A stretch of 64,000 nucleotides of DNA from Klebsiella grimontii (GCF_900200035.1 NZ_FZTC01000023.1:53115-117114); one strand, 5' to 3'; positions 45,475 through 55,764 are shown, counted from the stretch's first letter. The notes: generated from the sequence alone by a model not told the origin. Numbers and translations: made by a program.

Positions 45475-45827
45475 TTCATCTCAATATTTGCCTGGAATTA
45501 CCTTAACGCCGCTGGCACTATACATCCTACAAATTAGGCGTTATCTGCTTTATTCTCTTGCGGATAACCCTATGCAAAGCATAGCTTTATACTTTTCCGA
45601 CTGGCCTCCTAATTGGAGGCTTCTGTCGTTTTTGTCTCGCCCAAATTTTCGGAGTCTTGATTACAGGAAAAACAATATCTCATTCAAAGATTATACAAAT
45701 CAATTTAGCTGCAAAGATAGCTAACAACATCAAACGCTCATAAAAACATCTGGTTAACACAATCAGAATGTTTGCATTGCTATATAAAAAATCAACCACA
45801 CACAATAACAATTTACAAGGATTGCAC
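45475..45827 (+). promoter_or_regulatory. AT-rich region upstream of mrkH
   Basis: A 353-bp non-coding stretch, clearly richer in A and T than its surroundings, typical of an H-NS-silenced locus. A small stem GCCTCC/GGAGGC sits at 45604-45620. It must hold the mrkHI promoter; I did not find a clear MrkH box here. Confidence 0.5.
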
Positions 45828-46529
45828 ATGACAGAGGGAACGATAAAGACCAGTAAGTATGAAATCATTGCTATTTTCAGGGAAGAGCTCCGAAAGCAGG
45901 CGGAGATAGAAGTTTTTGTTAATAACAAAAGCACTATAACCCAGCTAGCGCGGGTGGATTTTGCCGAGTTTCATATCTTAACTACCAGCAAAATCCCCAC
46001 CGGGCATAAAGTTAAATTTATTCTGCATAGCGATTCAGGAAAAATCGAGTTTTGCTCCACGCTAAAGAAAAGCTACGCCGGCGGCGAAGGAAAATGCCGC
46101 AAGGTCGCTTTTACCTTGCCGGAATGTATCCAGGTGGTACAACGTCGGCGCGATCCCCGATTCCGTTTGCGCCACGAGCACGAATTCTTCTGTCACGGTC
46201 GACATAAAAATGGAGAAAACTATCTATTCGAAATCAAAGACATTTCGGATGGCGGTTGTGCTCTGATGACCAAGAGCCCCAATCTGAAATTCCTCAGCCA
46301 TAACGCCATCCTTAAGAACGCCATTCTGGCCCTCGCTGAATATGGCGAAGTGACCGTAGATTTAGTTATAAAAAACGTTGTCATGGTGACGTTAGATGAT
46401 AACGAGGAGTCGGATAGCTACTACCAAATTTCCTGCCAGTTTAAATTTCGTCATCTTGATAACAAGAAGAGAATAGAGAAAGTGCTGCTCGACTTGATTA
46501 TGGAAGCCAAGAGAAAAAAGAGAGTCTGA
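45828..46529 (+). CDS. mrkH: MrkH, c-di-GMP-binding PilZ activator
   Basis: MrkH binds c-di-GMP and then activates mrkA transcription, and so type 3 fimbriae and biofilm. The 233-residue protein has an N-terminal YcgR-like domain and a C-terminal PilZ domain. PilZ signatures: RRRDPR (106-111) and DISDGG (138-143). Its sequence follows K. pneumoniae MrkH closely from MTEGTIKTSKYEIIAIFREEL, with scattered changes. The start at 45828 was chosen for this match; an extension to 45768 lacks an RBS. mrkI follows after 4 bp. Confidence 0.96.
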   Translation: MTEGTIKTSKYEIIAIFREELRKQAEIEVFVNNKSTITQLARVDFAEFHILTTSKIPTGHKVKFILHSDSGKIEFCSTLKKSYAGGEGKCRKVAFTLPECIQVVQRRRDPRFRLRHEHEFFCHGRHKNGENYLFEIKDISDGGCALMTKSPNLKFLSHNAILKNAILALAEYGEVTVDLVIKNVVMVTLDDNEESDSYYQISCQFKFRHLDNKKRIEKVLLDLIMEAKRKKRV

Positions 46530-46533
46530 ACCA

Positions 46534-47118
46534 TTGGACAGTATATTGCTTTACACTGATGATAATATCATCGGACAATCAGTTCATGATTACTTGATCG
46601 ATCACGCCACGGACATCACGACCCTGAACTTTCAGGATATAGTGAAAGGAGTCTGCGCTCCCCCGACAGCGACCGTTATTATCAATATCATCCATAAAGA
46701 TATCTCAGCGGCCACAACGGTTGCCTTACTGAACACTTTGCGCAATCGCCTCGCGCATTGCGCCATGCTGGTTCTGATAGTCAAAAGCGAGCTTTCCAGC
46801 CTGTTCCGGGAACTGCTTGATCTGGAAAACCTATTGATTCTCACAGAAAAATCCTCTTTGTCAGCGTATTCAGCCATCCTCAGCAGGCCCTTAACCGCCG
46901 AGGGCTGCCAGGGTCTGTGCACCCGCAGAAAGCTAACCGCCAGGGAGCTTCAGGTGCTGGAGTTAATAATTGCCTGCAACAACAATAAAAGGATTGCAGT
47001 GCTTCTCGACATCGATCATAAAACGGTCCACAGCCATAAGGTACATATTATGAAAAAACTAGGAATGAATAGTTCGCGGATAATGAACAAAAGCATAGTC
47101 AATATGTATCAGTGTTAA
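46534..47118 (+). CDS. mrkI: MrkI, LuxR-type regulator
   Basis: A 194-residue regulator with a C-terminal LuxR HTH (KLTARELQVLELIIACNNNK, followed by IDHKTVHSHKVHIMKKLGM). The N-terminal part is not a clear receiver domain. In Klebsiella MrkI works with MrkH to raise mrkA expression. The start appears to be TTG at 46534 (MDSILLYTDDN), 4 bp after the mrkH stop, with AAGAGAG upstream; no ATG is available near it. Confidence 0.9.
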   Translation: MDSILLYTDDNIIGQSVHDYLIDHATDITTLNFQDIVKGVCAPPTATVIINIIHKDISAATTVALLNTLRNRLAHCAMLVLIVKSELSSLFRELLDLENLLILTEKSSLSAYSAILSRPLTAEGCQGLCTRRKLTARELQVLELIIACNNNKRIAVLLDIDHKTVHSHKVHIMKKLGMNSSRIMNKSIVNMYQC

Positions 47119-47255
47119 AACTAAAAATATGTGGGTGACCAATCAAAGCCGATAATTTATTGGCAACAAGCCATTAATAATCATTCCCATCGGCAGAAAG
47201 GTCACCTATAATATCCTCCTCTCTTTACCTCTGACCATATTTTTGACGAGAGATA

Positions 47256-47972
47256 ATGAACGCCACTCTGTTTTCCGACCATAATTTATCACGTAGCGAT
47301 ATATCCGTTCGTTATGTCTTTCAAAAAATGTTTTCCCCAGAAGGTACGCTCGTCGCCGTGGAATGCCTGAGCCGTTTTGACCGCATGTCCATATCGCCGG
47401 AAAACTTCTTTCGCTACGCCAATACCGGATTACGTGAAAGCATTTTTATGGAACAGCTGGCACTCATTGAAAAACATAAACAGTGGTTTAAGCAAAATCG
47501 CATCTCGGCGACTATCAACGTTGATGACCATATACTTAACGTATTGCTACGCCCGGAGATTAAAGCGCTCGTCAACCATATCGGCTGCGTCCATTTTGAA
47601 GTTACCGAGAACTCCAATAAATTATTAAATAATGCACTCGCCGCCTGGAGCAATCCGCAAAGCACCACGCTCTGGCTTGATGATTTCGGTTCTGGCAACG
47701 CCGGTATTAGCGCCATTCGCGACTATCATTTCGATTATGTCAAAATCGATAAAGACTTCTTCTGGCTTTTAATGCAAAAAGATTCCGGCCGACCGTTAAT
47801 GGATGCGCTGGTCACCTTTCTTGCCCGCAACCACCATAACGTAATTATTGAAGGCGTAGAAAGCGAAGCGCATAAGGCGTGGTTACAGGGGATGGAGTGG
47901 TTTGCTATTCAGGGACACTACTGGAAAGAAGTCAGCATTGAACAACTGGTTAAAGAAGGTCTCACCGTTTAA
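47256..47972 (+). CDS. mrkJ: MrkJ, c-di-GMP phosphodiesterase (EAL)
   Basis: A 238-residue stand-alone EAL-domain phosphodiesterase that hydrolyses c-di-GMP and so lowers type 3 fimbria expression. The signature here is VECLSR (Glu36), with further catalytic residues present: NVDD, EVTEN, LDDFGSGNAG, KIDKDF, EGVE and QGHYW. All look intact, so activity is expected. It is downstream of mrkHI but separated by 137 bp, and convergent with mrkF, whose stop is 58 bp away, with a bidirectional terminator between. Confidence 0.95.
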   Translation: MNATLFSDHNLSRSDISVRYVFQKMFSPEGTLVAVECLSRFDRMSISPENFFRYANTGLRESIFMEQLALIEKHKQWFKQNRISATINVDDHILNVLLRPEIKALVNHIGCVHFEVTENSNKLLNNALAAWSNPQSTTLWLDDFGSGNAGISAIRDYHFDYVKIDKDFFWLLMQKDSGRPLMDALVTFLARNHHNVIIEGVESEAHKAWLQGMEWFAIQGHYWKEVSIEQLVKEGLTV

Positions 47973-48001
47973 ATAAATGCCGGATGATTCCGGCATTTAT
48001 T
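47972..48001. terminator. Bidirectional terminator mrkJ/mrkF
   Basis: AATAAATGCCGG pairs with CCGGCATTTATT around ATGATT. A and T stretches on both sides serve mrkJ on plus and mrkF on minus. Confidence 0.75.
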
Positions 48002-48029
48002 GTAACATTTGCGCAAGACCATCAACCCT

Positions 48030-48680
48030 TCAATTATAAACAAGTTCCCAGGTCGCCCAGCTGGTCAACGGACCGCTGGTTGCTTTTTCCGGCGCTGGCG
48101 TAACGTAGCCAATGTAATAGGTAAATACGCCGCCATCCACCGCTTTTTCTACCAGCGGCACCCGGTTTTGTAAGGGGTCGGCGGGAACAATTTTATTGCT
48201 TTTATCCAGCGTATTATTGTCATTAGTCGACAGCGCGAGGAAAATATGGCTGGCGCCGTCCGCCCGCGTATTCCTCAGATAACCAGCATTTTCATTGCTG
48301 ACCGCATTGACCGTAAATCCGTCAACCCAGCGGACGTTAACCAGGCGGATCGCGTTTTTATCCGCCGCGCCGCCGTCGTGTCGCAGCTGGCAGTTCGAGA
48401 GCTCCAGCGTGAAGGGCTGCGGTTTCATAAATGCCCCGGCGCCCCGTTCGTGGACTTCCGCCAGGCTGACCGGCGCCAGCCAGACGCTGCCGCTCCCGGC
48501 GTTGTTGCCGCCGTTAAGGGCCACGCTGCATGAGATATCGGTAACCCGTCCGGCAAAATCCACCCGTCCCCGATCGTAGTTGGTCTCAAAAGCCGACGCC
48601 GGGGAGGCAATCAGCATCCCGCTTATCAGGGCCAGTTGAATGAGTCGTTTGCTATTTTTCAATTGTGCTGAATCACGCAT
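48030..48680 (-). CDS. mrkF: MrkF, minor fimbrial subunit
   Basis: A 216-residue fimbrial subunit with a signal peptide (MIASPASA region, cleavage near residue 29) and the pilin-type fold: RVDFAGRVTDISCSVALNG with a conserved Cys and SCQLR partner, ending in the terminal donor pattern TWELVYN. MrkF anchors or caps the mrk fibre and affects its stability. Last gene of mrkABCDF. The start has a strong GGGAGG. Confidence 0.93.
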   Translation of the reverse strand: MRDSAQLKNSKRLIQLALISGMLIASPASAFETNYDRGRVDFAGRVTDISCSVALNGGNNAGSGSVWLAPVSLAEVHERGAGAFMKPQPFTLELSNCQLRHDGGAADKNAIRLVNVRWVDGFTVNAVSNENAGYLRNTRADGASHIFLALSTNDNNTLDKSNKIVPADPLQNRVPLVEKAVDGGVFTYYIGYVTPAPEKATSGPLTSWATWELVYN

Positions 48681-48694
48681 ACCCGCCTCCCGAA

Positions 48695-49690
48695 TTAATC
48701 GTACGTCAGGTTAAAGATCATATGCGACTCCACCTCACCGGTACTGGTGGTCGGCGCATATTGATAGAAGCGCGCGTGCAGAGGCAGGGTGATATAGCGC
48801 GTTTCTTGCGTGCGCAGCGTCCCGGCGCTGTATTTCTTATTGAACTCCAGCGGTACGCCATCCTTCAGAACCTGAATACCAATCCCTTTCGCCAGCGAGG
48901 AGCCGGCTTTTTCGTTCAGTAGCGCGCCCCGGCTCACCGTAGTGCCGCTCGCCAGCGTACCGGAGAAAGAGGTCTGGATATTGGCGTATCCCGACTCGCT
49001 TAGCCCGCCGCTGCACTGCAGCTCAATATTAAAATCCTTCCCGCCCGCGGTGGTGCCGACGCCGTTAAGATCGCTGCGCTTGATGGTGCCGACATCGACG
49101 TTCATATTTTTGCCGCTCAGGATGGTACATGAGGGCGATACCACGGTGATGGCGTTGGCGCTCAGGCGGGTTTCGAGGATCGGGTTATTGCCGTTCTCCC
49201 AGTCATAAGAGGTGTACTTACCTGCCGCCAGGGTACCGCTGCCGGTCACGCTCGCGGTTTTAATCACCTCCAGCGTAAAGCGGGAGCCTTCCAGCGAATA
49301 ATTCGTGGTCCTGCTAACGTAGCTCGAGTAAGCGCCAGGATAGATGATATTGACCGTCGCCCCGCCGCGGCTAAACCGCAGGCCGATACCTGGCACGTTG
49401 GTGGAATAAATTTTATTGCCCAGATCGGTCGCCCCGGGGGCGACGATTTTGGCCACAAAGCGGTTAGTGCCGCTGCTACAGCTATAGCTGGCCCCGCCCG
49501 GCGCCGACATTGTCCAGTCGCGGGAAACGATCACCGACCCTACCGGCAGATCCGGTGGAACCACCACCCGGCCCACTACCATGTCGAGGCTTACCGTCGG
49601 CTGCGACAGGCGCGTACAGTACGCCCATGCCGACGTGGTCCCCATCGCCATTAAGCCAATAAAAAGCGTCATTTTTTTCATTAGCGACAT
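48695..49690 (-). CDS. mrkD: MrkD, type 3 fimbrial tip adhesin
   Basis: A 331-residue two-domain adhesin: signal peptide MKKMTLFIGLMAMGTTSAWA, receptor-binding domain (YCTRLSQPTVSLDMVVG...) and a C-terminal pilin domain ending MIFNLTYD. MrkD binds collagen V and other targets, and is the variable part of the cluster. Start at 49690 (MSLMKK) has AAGGAAA at a good distance; a second in-frame ATG at 49681 overlaps the mrkC stop as TAATG. Confidence 0.94.
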   Translation of the reverse strand: MSLMKKMTLFIGLMAMGTTSAWAYCTRLSQPTVSLDMVVGRVVVPPDLPVGSVIVSRDWTMSAPGGASYSCSSGTNRFVAKIVAPGATDLGNKIYSTNVPGIGLRFSRGGATVNIIYPGAYSSYVSRTTNYSLEGSRFTLEVIKTASVTGSGTLAAGKYTSYDWENGNNPILETRLSANAITVVSPSCTILSGKNMNVDVGTIKRSDLNGVGTTAGGKDFNIELQCSGGLSESGYANIQTSFSGTLASGTTVSRGALLNEKAGSSLAKGIGIQVLKDGVPLEFNKKYSAGTLRTQETRYITLPLHARFYQYAPTTSTGEVESHMIFNLTYD

Positions 49691-52167
49691 AGCGTTTCCT
49701 TTGTTTTTTCCTGACTTAATTCCACCGAGCACTGTCCGCCGCTCCACTTAACCGTGGCCTTCGGCGCGCTGGCGTCGCTGATAAACATCATGCTGCCCTG
49801 CCCCACCACGCCGATCTCTTTCCCGGACGGGTTGTAAATCGTCGCGGCGAACGGTAGCGGCAGGCCGTTTGCCTGGCGCGCCTGCAGAGTGATGTTGTTC
49901 TGCAGCGTAGTATCGAAGGAGACCTTGACCACGCTGCCTTCCCACGGCACAACCTGCGCCACGGTACTGCCGAAGGCGACATCGTCGTTGCTGCCTTTCG
50001 GGTCAATCTCAACGGCGTTAATCCGGTAAGGCCGCAGATACGGCAGAATGGCGTAGCCGTTGCTATCGATACGGGTCCCCGGCGAACCTGGCAGCATCGC
50101 GCCCGCGGCGTCTTTCGCTTCGATCAGCGCCATGGTGGTGCCGCTTTCCGGCGAGAATACGACGCCGTGCTGATGCGCGATCAGCGTCCCGCTGGCGCCC
50201 ACGCCGCTCTGGCGATAGCCTTCACCCTGGCTATAGCTGCCGTTCAGCGTCGTCCATGGGGTACGGTAGCTGCCGTTCAGCGCCACATCGTGCTGGCCGC
50301 CGGTGGAGGTGGTCGTCGACACGCCGTAGTTGAGGTTGTTTTCGCTATCCAGCGAACCGTTGACGCCAATCTGCGAACTAGCGAAACGCGAATTATTAAA
50401 CGAGGTATTCGACGTCAGGTTAGCGGTGCGGTTTTCACCGAACCACAGCGGGTAGCTAAAGTTGAGAGAAACGCGATCGTCGCGGCGGTGGCCGGAACTA
50501 TCCGGGGTATAGACGCGCTGGGCGCTGACCGACCACGAGAGCCGACCGTACATGTTGTTGTAACTAAACTGATACTGCTTTTCCGTCCCCGAACGGTTCC
50601 AGTAATCCGCTACCCGACCGCTCAGGTAAAAGCCGCCCCAGCCGTCCGGCAGGTTCTGGTTGACGGTAAACGTCATCCCGTTTTTCTGCCGCCATACGGT
50701 GTAGTTGCTGCTGTAGTTCTTCTCCTGATCGACGGCGTACAGAGCGTCGTTCAGGTTGTAGTAGCCTTTGGTGGAGTAGCGATACGCCGCCAGCACGATG
50801 CTGGTCTGGGTTTCGGTAAACATGCGGTTAAAGGTGGCGCGATAGCTCTGGCCGTGCTCGTCGAGGGTATCGCTCTTCAGCCGCGAATGGGTGACGTCGA
50901 ATGACAGCGCGCCGATGCCGGTATTCATCCCGGTCCCCAGCAGGAACGCCTGATAGTCATCAAATCCGGTGACGCCGGTATAGCCGGTGAACAGGTTATT
51001 GATACCGTGCTGCCAGGTTCCCTGGTAGAGCATCGGTTTATTACGCAGCGAACTATCGTCGACTTTACCGGCGGAGAGCGCATAGCGGGTCATCCCCGGA
51101 CGCAGCAGCTGCGCCACCGAGGCGTAAGGCACGCTGAATACCTCGACCGAGCCATCGGCCTCTTTAACCGACACTTCAAGGTCGCTACCGTAGCCGGAAG
51201 GATAGACATCCTGCAGGGTAAACGGCCCCGGCGGCACCGTGGTCTGATAGATAATATTGCTGCCCTGACGCACCGTCACCAGGGCGTTGCTTTGCGCCAC
51301 GCCGCGAATTTCAGGGGCGTAGGAGCGCATCCCGTCGGGGAACATATTGTCATCGGTCGCCAGGTTAACCCCGCGCAGGCCGATGGTGTCAAAGAATTCG
51401 CCGTTGGTAAAAATCTGCCCGCCGCTGACTATCGAGTTAATCTGCGGAATCGGCCGCTGCAGATAGGTCTGGTTGCTATTCCAGTGCGCTTTCCCCTGCT
51501 GCTGCTGCCAGTTCAGGTTACCGATATGCTTGAGCAGCCAGCCGTCCCACGACAGGCCCGCGTTAACGCCAAGATACGCGCTGCTGTTATCGGAGCCGTT
51601 GGCCGAGGAGATATGGCTGTTCCAGGCGTTGGCCATCCAGCCTAAATTCAGCGCCGCAACGCCTTTATCCCAGAATTCCGGGCTGACAAAGTTTTTCAGG
51701 CGCTGATCTTCGTAGATTTGCGGTACGGCAATATCCAGTCTCAGGGAGGACTGAATCAGCGTGTCTTTGACGTTGGCCTCGTTGCGCCACTCCTGCAGGC
51801 GTCCGCAGAATCCCGCTTTTTCGCTGAGCTGCGGGTTAAACTTTTCCGGCGAGATCCCATATTGCATCAGCATCGCTTTGGTGTAGCAGATGCCCATTTT
51901 GCCATCTTTACCGGCGGTGATTTTCAGATCGTAGCGCCCTTTCCACTCGCCGTTGGTATACACATCAAGGGAGTAGACGCCTTCGCTAATCGCGCTGGTC
52001 GAGAAACGCGACAGGTCGACCTTTTCGCGACTGCCGACGATAAAACCATCGTTAAACTGATAGATCGTTCCCGGGTTTTCCTGTCCGCTGGAAAATGGCG
52101 GAAAGCAGCACAGCGCAACCGCGATAGCCGTGCTTAATCTTCCCGGGCAGATTGACCTCTGCTTCAT
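49681..52167 (-). CDS. mrkC: MrkC, outer-membrane usher
   Basis: An 828-residue FimD/PapC-type usher that receives chaperone-subunit complexes and assembles the type 3 fibre. Signal peptide to about residue 28 (ending FSSGQ), N-terminal periplasmic domain TIYQFNDGFIVGSREKVDLS, central 24-strand pore with plug and C-terminal domains with Cys pair (GGQCSVEL...ETLCR). Same strand as mrkB (11 bp gap) and mrkD (overlap). Confidence 0.95.
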   Translation of the reverse strand: MKQRSICPGRLSTAIAVALCCFPPFSSGQENPGTIYQFNDGFIVGSREKVDLSRFSTSAISEGVYSLDVYTNGEWKGRYDLKITAGKDGKMGICYTKAMLMQYGISPEKFNPQLSEKAGFCGRLQEWRNEANVKDTLIQSSLRLDIAVPQIYEDQRLKNFVSPEFWDKGVAALNLGWMANAWNSHISSANGSDNSSAYLGVNAGLSWDGWLLKHIGNLNWQQQQGKAHWNSNQTYLQRPIPQINSIVSGGQIFTNGEFFDTIGLRGVNLATDDNMFPDGMRSYAPEIRGVAQSNALVTVRQGSNIIYQTTVPPGPFTLQDVYPSGYGSDLEVSVKEADGSVEVFSVPYASVAQLLRPGMTRYALSAGKVDDSSLRNKPMLYQGTWQHGINNLFTGYTGVTGFDDYQAFLLGTGMNTGIGALSFDVTHSRLKSDTLDEHGQSYRATFNRMFTETQTSIVLAAYRYSTKGYYNLNDALYAVDQEKNYSSNYTVWRQKNGMTFTVNQNLPDGWGGFYLSGRVADYWNRSGTEKQYQFSYNNMYGRLSWSVSAQRVYTPDSSGHRRDDRVSLNFSYPLWFGENRTANLTSNTSFNNSRFASSQIGVNGSLDSENNLNYGVSTTTSTGGQHDVALNGSYRTPWTTLNGSYSQGEGYRQSGVGASGTLIAHQHGVVFSPESGTTMALIEAKDAAGAMLPGSPGTRIDSNGYAILPYLRPYRINAVEIDPKGSNDDVAFGSTVAQVVPWEGSVVKVSFDTTLQNNITLQARQANGLPLPFAATIYNPSGKEIGVVGQGSMMFISDASAPKATVKWSGGQCSVELSQEKTKETLCR

Positions 52168-52178
52168 GATCGTTTCCC

Positions 52179-52880
52179 TTATTTGACGGTAACTTTCACT
52201 GCGACATCTGCGCCATAATCATTAATGTTGTTAACGGTCAGGATCTCGCCTTTGCTCACTGCGGAAGAGAGGGCGATGGTCTGGCTGGACTGTGGGGCAA
52301 ACATGACCGTTTTGCTGTTGAGCGCTTTGCCGCCGTTACGGGAGATACGGCTTACGGTGATATAAAAGGGCGTCGGGTTACTGACGGACAGGCTGCTGCC
52401 GTTAGCGGAGAGCGCTAATTTCTCTGCCGCGGCGTCGCGATTGCCTAATCCGCTGGGACGATAGATAAACTTAAAGCGCGAACGAATCGCCAGCTGCAGA
52501 ATATTTTGCCCTTCATTCTTCTGGCTGGCCTCAACCGGCGGTATTTCCAGAAGGTTCAGCCACCACAGCGTCTCTTTATCTTTCGCGAGACCCGCGCTGC
52601 TGCCGAGTTTAATACGCAGAGTCTGACCGCTTTTCGCATCTACGCGGGAAATAGGCGGCGTGATAATAAATGGCGTGGTAATGGTATCCGGCGTCGCGTC
52701 GGCATTACCGTTGTCCAGCCAGGCTTGCGCCAGCGCCGGACGGTCGGCGGTGTTAGAGAGCTGCACCGTTATTTCTTTTTCATTTCCTGGATAAATAAAG
52801 CGGGTGCCGTTGACAATAATATTATTGGCGTGGGCCGCAAAACTAAAAATGAAACAGAAAAAAAGGGCAATACGCTTCAT
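52179..52880 (-). CDS. mrkB: MrkB, periplasmic chaperone
   Basis: A 233-residue PapD-like chaperone. Signal peptide MKRIALFFCFIFSFAAHA; then NNIIVNGTRFIYPGNEKEITVQL, the donor-strand face, and LQLAIRSRFKFIYRP with the conserved positions (Arg/Lys cleft). It donates a strand to Mrk subunits in the periplasm. It lies 124 bp after mrkA behind an attenuating hairpin and 11 bp before mrkC. Confidence 0.95.
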   Translation of the reverse strand: MKRIALFFCFIFSFAAHANNIIVNGTRFIYPGNEKEITVQLSNTADRPALAQAWLDNGNADATPDTITTPFIITPPISRVDAKSGQTLRIKLGSSAGLAKDKETLWWLNLLEIPPVEASQKNEGQNILQLAIRSRFKFIYRPSGLGNRDAAAEKLALSANGSSLSVSNPTPFYITVSRISRNGGKALNSKTVMFAPQSSQTIALSSAVSKGEILTVNNINDYGADVAVKVTVK

Positions 52881-52892
52881 GCTGACCTCAGA

Positions 52893-52925
52893 ATAAAAAA
52901 TAAGCGGCAGCAGTGGCCGCTTTAT
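52893..52925 (-). terminator. Attenuator between mrkA and mrkB
   Basis: AAGCGGC (52902-52908) pairs with GCCGCTT (52916-52922), and an A run on the plus strand (52895-52900) gives a U tail on minus-strand RNA. It is likely to stop most transcripts after mrkA and give the excess of major pilin over chaperone and usher. Confidence 0.7.
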
Positions 52926-53004
52926 TATTGTTGTATACCCTGAATAATTTGAATGACGGGTATAAACCGCCCCGGCGCGAGGCGGCTTTATCTCTCAGTC
53001 GATA

Positions 53005-54004
<1,000 letters not shown>

Positions 54005-54727
54005 TTAATTAATCATCCGCGACGATCTTTCCGCCAGCTGAAAATGCAGATGCAACGCGCGCCACCCTGCCGGCGTAATCGTCACTTCGCGAAATCCCGC
54101 GGTGGTGGTAAACCAGCCTTTCTGCAGACCGTGCTGCAGCAGCGCCGCCCCAGCCGCCCCGCCAAGGTGAAGGCGGCGTTCGCTCCAGTCCAGACAGCCG
54201 CAGCACGCTTTACGCCGCGAGGTGCGCTTCACCGTCACCCCCAGGCGGGCAAAATGCGTTTCTCCGGCGGGCGTCAGGGCCGTACCGTCAGGCGCTATCC
54301 ACGCTTCGCGCAGCATAAAATCATATAGCGATACCGCCACTTCTCCGGCCAGATGATCGTAACAGGTGCGCGCAACGCGCAAATTCACCGACGTGCTGGT
54401 TGAGAGCGTCACCGCGCGCTTGCCGGCCATGGTCATCATATTCTCCAGCAAACCGGCGACGTCGCTACCGGCCAGACGGTAGTAGCGATGGCGGCCCTGG
54501 GCCAGGCAAATCAATAAATCGCTGTTGACCAGGCGGCTAAGATGCGCGCTGGCGGTCGAGGGGGAAATATCCGCCACGGCGGAAAGCTCGGTGGCCGTCC
54601 ACGCCCGGCCATCCATTAAGGCGCAAAGGATCTTTAGCCGCGAGGCATCGGCCATCGCCGACGCCACTGTCGCCATCGCCTCGGCCAGCGACTCGTCGTC
54701 TTCAATCAGCTCAACAGGTTTTAACAT
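54005..54727 (-). CDS. ArsR-family regulator with C-terminal Cys motif
   Basis: A 240-residue regulator. Residues 15-85 form an ArsR-type winged helix (LSAVADISPSTASAHLSRLV). The C-terminal half has a conserved motif RRKACCGCLDWSERRLHLGG with Cys175, Cys176 and Cys178, which may sense metals or electrophiles. No sensing site of the classic alpha-5 or alpha-3 type is seen. The start at 54727 has GAGGCGCT upstream. It follows the ABM monooxygenase gene by 39 bp in the same direction. Confidence 0.8.
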   Translation of the reverse strand: MLKPVELIEDDESLAEAMATVASAMADASRLKILCALMDGRAWTATELSAVADISPSTASAHLSRLVNSDLLICLAQGRHRYYRLAGSDVAGLLENMMTMAGKRAVTLSTSTSVNLRVARTCYDHLAGEVAVSLYDFMLREAWIAPDGTALTPAGETHFARLGVTVKRTSRRKACCGCLDWSERRLHLGGAAGAALLQHGLQKGWFTTTAGFREVTITPAGWRALHLHFQLAERSSRMIN

Positions 54728-54766
54728 AGCGCCTCGCTTATTTTCCCCCCGCAAACCGTAGCCATA

Positions 54767-55084
54767 TTACAGGGGATCGGAATGGGAAGAACGGTATTCG
54801 CGCAGCATCTGAGCCACCCGAATGTGATAACAGGCGAAAATACTCTCCCGCCCCTCTTTCTGCGCAGCCTGATGGCAAAGGTTGCGTTTCCATGCCAGCA
54901 CCGCGTCCTCATCCCGCCACCAGGAGAGCGACAGAATTTTCCCCGCCGTGCTCAGACTTTGAAAACGCTCAATGGCGATAAAGCCGTCAATGTTGCTCAG
55001 CAGCGGCTTCAGCTCTGCCGCCAGCGCCAGGTAACGCTCCTGGCTCGCCGGAGTGACCTCGGCTTCAAAGAGTACTGCAATCAT
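54767..55084 (-). CDS. ABM-domain monooxygenase-like protein
   Basis: A 105-residue antibiotic-biosynthesis-monooxygenase-fold protein (MIAVLFEAEVTPASQERYLALA, ILSLSWWRDEDAVLAWK). These small dimeric proteins include heme- and quinol-oxidising enzymes; the substrate is unknown. Start at 55084 with GAGGACG upstream. Forms an operon with the downstream ArsR-type gene, a common pairing. Confidence 0.75.
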   Translation of the reverse strand: MIAVLFEAEVTPASQERYLALAAELKPLLSNIDGFIAIERFQSLSTAGKILSLSWWRDEDAVLAWKRNLCHQAAQKEGRESIFACYHIRVAQMLREYRSSHSDPL

Positions 55085-55466
55085 TTCGTCGTCCTCACGC
55101 AATCAGTGTGAGAGTCACAGTAGCTTTTTACCCGAGCCCAATGCTTCGTTGACGGGCGAAATATAGCCGCCCTATTTGCTCAAAAAGCGCCCATTGCATT
55201 CACAAAAACAATGATTAATGAGCCGAAGCAGGAAAATTGCGTTTCTGGTCAGATTATTTTCCGTGACGAAAAACACGTTCATGCTAACTCATCCATTTGT
55301 TTTTATTGAAAATAAAAAACAAAAGTTTAGTCACCCGTCATCGTGTTGTCATAAAAATGTGATCTTAATCGCACTTTTTGCAACGCACGTTATAGTTAGC
55401 AGCCTTATTATAAGTCCATCGAAAGCAAACACGCTTTCCACCATAAAAGTTAAAAGGATAAACACC

Positions 55467-55676
55467 ATGAAAAACGTAAAATTACTTGCCGCTGCCGGTA
55501 TGCTGTCTCTGGTCTCTTTCGCTAGCTTCGCTCAGCCTGTTAGCGTAACCGCAGACACTCTGGACAACGCCGAAGCCAAAATCGCCGCCATTGCTAAAGA
55601 TCAGGGCCAGTCATACCACATTACCGAAGCGTATACCGGTAATCAGGTTCATATGACCGCCGAGCTGTCTAAATAA
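55467..55676 (+). CDS. BhsA/McbA/YhcN-family (DUF1471) secreted peptide
   Basis: A 69-residue periplasmic protein. Signal peptide MKNVKLLAAAGMLSLVSFAS with cleavage after SFA; mature sequence QPVSVTADTLDNAEAKIAAIAKDQGQSYHITEAY is the DUF1471 pattern. Family members respond to acid, metal or oxidative stress and affect biofilm. Start at 55467 follows AAAAGGATAAACACC; upstream in-frame sequence to 55218 looks non-coding. A terminator follows at 55765. Confidence 0.85.
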   Translation: MKNVKLLAAAGMLSLVSFASFAQPVSVTADTLDNAEAKIAAIAKDQGQSYHITEAYTGNQVHMTAELSK

Positions 55677-55764
55677 CCGAATGGTTGCAGAGGGAGCTGC
55701 CGGACAGGTCGCCTGACGGCGGCTGGTCTGGCTCCCGCCACATAATAAGCACGCAGCAATGTCG

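Noticed and set aside
45475..45827. A MrkH box upstream of mrkH
   Set aside because: TATCAA was searched for on the plus strand of this gap and not found; only weaker AATCAA or CATCAA sequences are present.
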